A DNA stretch of 8,555 nt from Anaerolineales bacterium UBA4826 (GTDB taxonomy: Bacteria > Chloroflexota > Anaerolineae > UBA4142): the NCBI GenBank assembly GCA_002400365.1, contig DHFK01000102.1, positions 72,263-80,817 of the forward strand, given 5' to 3'. This document shows positions 5,347-8,555 of this stretch, one piece after another (position 1 is the first letter of the stretch; each line of letters starts with the position of its first letter). Position numbers and translations under genes: made by a program. The notes under the pieces are model-generated. The model ran no database searches. It was not told the origin of the DNA and was given only the letters and a program-made list of their open reading frames with translations.

Positions 5347-7815
5347 ATGCCTCTCCTCGACCTGGACCTCTATCGCAAGGAAGTGGTCGTCTCTGCCCAG
5401 CCGCCCGTCCGGCTGAGCGTGATTGACGCGGGGCGCTCGCCGGCGGAGCGCACGCTGTTGTTCCTCCACGGCTTTGGCGGCTATGCGCTGCAATGGGAAC
5501 AGCAGTTGATCGAGTTCGCGGACAAGAACCGCGTGGTCGCGCTGGACTTGCGCGGGCACGGCTCGTCCGATCGTCCGAACAGCGCGTACACGACCGACGA
5601 ACTTGTGAACGACATCGAACGCGTAGTCGCCGCGCTGAACTTGCCGCGTAAATTCATCGTCCTGGGTCATTCCTTTGGCGGCGCGCTGGCGGCGACGTAC
5701 GCGGTCTTGCATCCCGAACGCGTCGAGCGCCTGATCCTGGTCAGCACCTCGGTTGACTTTGTGCTGAGCCCCTTGCTCCGCTTTGCGTTCCGGCTGCCGG
5801 TCGCGCTGGCGGAGCCGATTCGCGCGATGTTTCCCAAAGCGCTCGCCGCGCCGGCGTTCGTGCTAAAGGCGATGTTCCATCACGCGCTCGGCAAGTGGCA
5901 CGGCGACAATTACTTTACGCGCGTCAAGATGCCGGCGCTGGTCATCATCGGTCATCGTGACATTGTGTTCAAGCAAGCGGCGTACGACGCGGTGGCGGAT
6001 CTCATTCCGAGCGCGCAACTCGCGAAGATTCCGGTCTCGGCGCATCTCGTCATGCTGGAACGCCCCGACGCGGTTAACCGCGCGATCACGCGCTTTCTCG
6101 GCAGCGCGCCGGTCTCGTGGCGCGAGGGGCGCGAGCGCGAGAAAGCCGATCTGGTCCGACGGCGGCCCTGGCTCCGGCATTACGAAGCCGACGTGCCGTT
6201 CACCCTGGCGTATCCCTCGCAGCCGCTCTCGCGCTTTCTCGACACCGCGGCGCGCCGGCATCCGCGCCAGCGCGCGCTCGTCTTTTTCGATCACGCGATC
6301 ACCTATCGCGAGTTGAACGACGCCGCGAATCGTTTCGCGAACGCGCTGCTGGACCTCGGCGTGAAGAAAGGCGATCGCGTCGCGCTCTTGCTGCCCAACT
6401 CGCCGCAAATGGTGATGGCGTACTATGGCGCGCTCAAAGCCGGCGCGGTCGTCGTCAGTCTGAATCCGCTCTCCAACGCCGACGAACTGGCGCATCAATT
6501 GAACGATTCCGGCGCGGAGACGATCGTCGGCTTGAGTGTGTTCTACCCGGTCATCCGCATCGTGCAAGCCGGCACGCCGCTCAAGCGCGTGATCGTCACC
6601 AACATCAAAGAGTACTTTTCGCCGCTGCGCCGCGCGCTGTTCTCGATCGTGCGCGAGGCGCGCGAAGGGCATCGGATTGACTTGCGCGGCGCGCCGAACG
6701 CGTACGCGTTTCAGGATCTGCTCGCGCGCGCGTCCAGCGCAACCCCGGCGGTCGAGGTTGCGCCGGACGATCTCGCGCTGATCCAGTATTCCAGCGGCAC
6801 GACCGATCTGCCCAAGGGCATCATGCTCACGCACGCGAACATCGTCGCCAATACGACGCAGGTGCGCCATTGGCTGACGGATATTGACGAAGCCGAGGAG
6901 CGCGTTCTGAGCGCGCTGCCGTTTTCACATTCGTACGGCATGACCGCGGCGATGAATCTGGGTATCTCGATCGCCGCCACGCTGATCCTCTTGCCGACTT
7001 TTTCCACGCGCGAGGTGCTCAGCGTGATCGCGCGCTATCGCCCCACGCTGTTCCCCGGCGTGCCGACGATGTACGTCGCGATCAATCAGTTTCCGCGCGT
7101 GCGCAAGTACGGCTTGAAATCCATCCGCGCGTGCGTCAGCGGCGCGGCGCCGCTGCCGCTCGAAGTGCAAGAGGCGTTCGAGAAACTGACGCGCGGCAAT
7201 TTGGTCGAAGGGTACGGCTTGACCGAGGCGGGACCGGTGACGCACGCGAACCCGATCTACGGTCAGCGCAAGACCGGGACGATCGGCGTGCCGTTGTCCG
7301 ATACGGACGCCAAGATCGTTGATCTGGAAACCGGGCAGGACGCGCCGGCGGGCGCGATCGGCGAGTTAGCGGTGCGCGGACCGCAAGTGATGCGCGGCTA
7401 TTGGAATCGTCCCGACGAAACCGCGCAGGTCTTGCGCGACGGCTGGCTCTTCACCGGCGATCTCGCGCGGATGGACGAAGATGGCTATTTTCAGATCATT
7501 GACCGCAAAAAAGACATGATCCTTGCCGGCGCGTTCAACGTCTATCCCCGCGACGTCGAAGAAGTGTTGTACGAGAATCCCAAGGTCTTGGAGGTCGCGG
7601 TCGCAGGCGTGCCGCCCGAAGGAGACGCGCAGACCGTCAAGGCGTACGTCGTCTTACGCAAAGGCGAAATGGCGACGCCCGAGGAATTCGTCGAGTTTTG
7701 CCGGATGCGCCTGGCGGATTACGCGGTGCCGCACTTGGTCGAATTCCGCGAGCAGTTACCCAAGACGTTCGTGGGCAAGGTGTTCAAGCGCAAACTGGAG
7801 GAGAAAGATCAGTAA
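5347..7815 (+). CDS. Alpha/beta-hydrolase fused to long-chain fatty acyl-CoA ligase
   Basis: An 822-residue two-domain protein. Residues about 20-252 form an alpha/beta-hydrolase: oxyanion loop HGFGG (41-45), nucleophile elbow GHSFGG with Ser109, acid Asp205 in VIIGHRD, His233 in SAHLVMLERPDAVNRAI, and a short helical cap between about 140 and 190. An Arg/Glu-rich linker (about 253-272) leads to an adenylate-forming domain (about 273-818). This closely resembles LcfA/FadD-type long-chain-fatty-acid-CoA ligases (RPWLRHYEADVPFTL opening, PQMVMAYYGALKAGAVVV, LFPGVPTMY). Core motifs are A3 YSSGTTDLPKG (481-491), A5 EGYGLTEAGP (621-630), A7 TGDL with Asp705, A8 DRKKDMILAGAFNVYPR, and catalytic Lys811 in FVGKVFKRKL. 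The ligase part alone is of normal length, so this is a true in-frame fusion with no stop between the parts. The expected reaction of the C-terminal part is fatty acid + ATP + CoA to acyl-CoA. The N-terminal part could liberate the acid from an ester or thioester (inference). No signal peptide is present, so it is cytosolic. Start ATG 5347 is preceded by GAGG. Confidence 0.93.
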   Translation: MPLLDLDLYRKEVVVSAQPPVRLSVIDAGRSPAERTLLFLHGFGGYALQWEQQLIEFADKNRVVALDLRGHGSSDRPNSAYTTDELVNDIERVVAALNLPRKFIVLGHSFGGALAATYAVLHPERVERLILVSTSVDFVLSPLLRFAFRLPVALAEPIRAMFPKALAAPAFVLKAMFHHALGKWHGDNYFTRVKMPALVIIGHRDIVFKQAAYDAVADLIPSAQLAKIPVSAHLVMLERPDAVNRAITRFLGSAPVSWREGREREKADLVRRRPWLRHYEADVPFTLAYPSQPLSRFLDTAARRHPRQRALVFFDHAITYRELNDAANRFANALLDLGVKKGDRVALLLPNSPQMVMAYYGALKAGAVVVSLNPLSNADELAHQLNDSGAETIVGLSVFYPVIRIVQAGTPLKRVIVTNIKEYFSPLRRALFSIVREAREGHRIDLRGAPNAYAFQDLLARASSATPAVEVAPDDLALIQYSSGTTDLPKGIMLTHANIVANTTQVRHWLTDIDEAEERVLSALPFSHSYGMTAAMNLGISIAATLILLPTFSTREVLSVIARYRPTLFPGVPTMYVAINQFPRVRKYGLKSIRACVSGAAPLPLEVQEAFEKLTRGNLVEGYGLTEAGPVTHANPIYGQRKTGTIGVPLSDTDAKIVDLETGQDAPAGAIGELAVRGPQVMRGYWNRPDETAQVLRDGWLFTGDLARMDEDGYFQIIDRKKDMILAGAFNVYPRDVEEVLYENPKVLEVAVAGVPPEGDAQTVKAYVVLRKGEMATPEEFVEFCRMRLADYAVPHLVEFREQLPKTFVGKVFKRKLEEKDQ

Positions 7816-7885
7816 ACCGTCAACAGTCGTCAGTCAACCGAAAGAATCTGGCGACTGTCTACTGTTTACTGGCGACTGTCCACTA
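7816..7885 (+). repeat. Inverted pair of degenerate 7-bp repeats (CAGT-type facing ACTG-type)
   Basis: Directly after the ligase stop, CAGT occurs at 7824 and 7831 (with a decayed CCGT at 7817). In the second half its complement ACTG occurs at 7854, 7861, 7868 and 7875, each exactly 7 bases apart, with a truncated ACTA at 7882. The 12-mer CTGGCGACTGTC occurs twice, at 7848-7859 and 7869-7880, three heptamers apart. The left arm ACAGTCGTCAG (7823-7833) can pair with CTGGCGACTGT at 7848-7858 (11 pairs including one G-U, 14-nt loop), or with the second copy. No T-run follows, so it does not look like a standard intrinsic terminator. The repeat fills the whole spacer up to the next start codon. 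Confidence 0.78.
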
Positions 7886-8555
7886 TGCCCTTCCTCGCTC
7901 TCTTCGTCGTCCTCATCGCCGCGGTGCTGCACGCGGTCTCGAATTTCTTCTTCAAAGACGCGCGTGATTCGTCGGCGTTTCTGTGGTGGGCGATCACCGT
8001 CGGCGCGGTGTGGTACGGCGCGCTCGTCCTCACACAAGCGTCGCTGGCGTTGTCGTACGAGACCTGGGTTGTTTTGATCCCCAGTATCCTCGTCGAAGTC
8101 GCGTACGCGCGCCTAATTACGTACGGCTATGCCAACGGCGACCTCTCGCAAGTTTATCCGATCGCGCGCGGGACGCCGCCGCTCTTGATCGCGGCGCTGG
8201 GCGCGCTTTTCCTCGGCGAGCGCTTGCCCTGGCTCGGGTACGTCGGCATCGCGCTGTTGGTTCTCGGCATCTACCTCGCCAGTCTGCCTTCGCTCGACGA
8301 TTTGCTAAAGCCACTGCGCGCGCTGAACCATCGTCCGACGCAACTGGCGCTGCTCGCCGCGCTGTGCGTGACGACCTACACACTGCTCGACAAAATCGGC
8401 ATGACGCGCGCGACGCCGCTGGTGTACAACTGGTGGGTGTACGCCGGCATCGCGATCGGCTACGCGCCGATCGTGTGGTCGCGCGGGAATCGCGCCAGCA
8501 CGCGGCGCGAATGGCAGACGAATGCGCGGCGCATCGTGATCGCGAGTTTTGCGAC
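7885..8555 (+). CDS. EamA/DMT-superfamily transporter (3' partial)
   Basis: The frame is open from ATG 7885 to the end of the window, giving 223 visible residues of a protein that in this family is normally about 280-310 residues with ten membrane helices. Seven to eight hydrophobic segments can be seen at about 3-20, 33-50, 61-80, 97-111, 115-133, 153-168, 180-198 and from about 215. The first EamA repeat ends with the characteristic pattern YPIARGTPPLL, ALFLGERL, GIALLVLGIYLA (about 91-132), and a second repeat begins near 152. Members move small metabolites (amino acids, nucleotide-sugar or drug-like compounds) across the inner membrane; the substrate here is unknown. ATG 7885 is the first possible start after an in-frame stop at 7813 and fits the first helix exactly. 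However, no Shine-Dalgarno sequence precedes it, because the upstream bases belong to the heptamer repeat. The separation from the ligase gene is 69 bp, so cotranscription is possible. Confidence 0.9.
   Translation, partial: MPFLALFVVLIAAVLHAVSNFFFKDARDSSAFLWWAITVGAVWYGALVLTQASLALSYETWVVLIPSILVEVAYARLITYGYANGDLSQVYPIARGTPPLLIAALGALFLGERLPWLGYVGIALLVLGIYLASLPSLDDLLKPLRALNHRPTQLALLAALCVTTYTLLDKIGMTRATPLVYNWWVYAGIAIGYAPIVWSRGNRASTRREWQTNARRIVIASFA

Noticed and set aside
6371..6378. GCGATCGC palindrome (HIP1-like octamer)
   Set aside because: I found a single copy inside coding sequence, which is expected by chance in DNA this rich in GCG and CGC codons.
5863..6870. Long minus-strand open frame (335 codons) opposite the ligase gene
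   Set aside because: It is rich in Arg, His and Asp with no recognisable domain, and it lies antisense to a clearly conserved enzyme. Long antisense frames are expected from the GC-rich codon bias.
5347..7815. OleBC olefin-biosynthesis fusion
   Set aside because: The domain order fits, but the hydrolase nucleophile is Ser in GHSFGG and not Asp, the ligase half matches LcfA-type enzymes with a normal C-terminal Lys motif, and no oleA or oleD gene is in view.
7816..7885. Intrinsic terminator after the ligase gene
   Set aside because: A hairpin can form but no T-tract follows either possible stem, and the stem arises from the heptamer repeat.
7816..7885. CRISPR array
   Set aside because: The units are 7 bp with no spacers of constant length, and no cas genes are present.
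7523..8077. Plus-strand frame running across the ligase 3' end, the repeat spacer and the transporter 5' end
   Set aside because: It is Ser/Arg-rich with no domain, and it crosses two well-supported genes in a different frame.

Overview
The window carries a compact, single-direction stretch of bacterial chromosome with all genes on the + strand. It is GC-rich, with strong preference for GCG, CGC and GTC codons. Three things point to a Chloroflexota (Anaerolineae-like) bacterium: this codon style, the close resemblance of the acyl-CoA ligase region to the LcfA type, and degenerate 7-bp intergenic repeats. This placement is inference from general familiarity and was not tested by a search. No rRNA, tRNA, CRISPR, insertion sequence or phage gene is visible.

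Region 1 (1-5080) is a signalling cluster. It starts with the 3' part of an O-methyltransferase-type SAM enzyme. After 17 bp comes a 1044-residue membrane-anchored hybrid histidine kinase with the order 2 TM, coiled coil, PAS, PAS, HisKA, HATPase, REC, REC, HPt. Its stop codon overlaps the start of the next gene in ATGA. That gene encodes a REC-GGDEF protein, a predicted diguanylate cyclase with an intact GGEEF active site and an intact RxxD inhibitory site. Together the two proteins contain every residue needed for a His-Asp-His-Asp relay ending in c-di-GMP synthesis. The input signal and the methyltransferase substrate are unknown.

Region 2 (5081-5346) holds a 69-codon ORF that looks like only the C-terminal end of a nucleotidyltransferase-like protein, probably a gene remnant. 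It is followed by a short AT-rich spacer built of degenerate AAATCNN heptamers.

Region 3 (5347-7815) encodes an 822-residue fusion of an alpha/beta-hydrolase with a complete Ser-Asp-His triad and a long-chain fatty acyl-CoA ligase of the adenylate-forming superfamily. A plausible but unproven role is to release an acyl chain from an ester or thioester and activate it to acyl-CoA in one polypeptide.

Region 4 (7816-8555) begins with a second heptamer-repeat spacer of a different sequence family (CAGT blocks facing ACTG blocks). This spacer runs directly into the start codon of a multi-spanning EamA/DMT-family transporter, which is cut by the window end.

Nothing here is a clear new defence or mobile system. 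The points most worth a second look are the hydrolase-ligase fusion, the two period-7 spacers, the self-contained phosphorelay and the truncated nucleotidyltransferase-like ORF.
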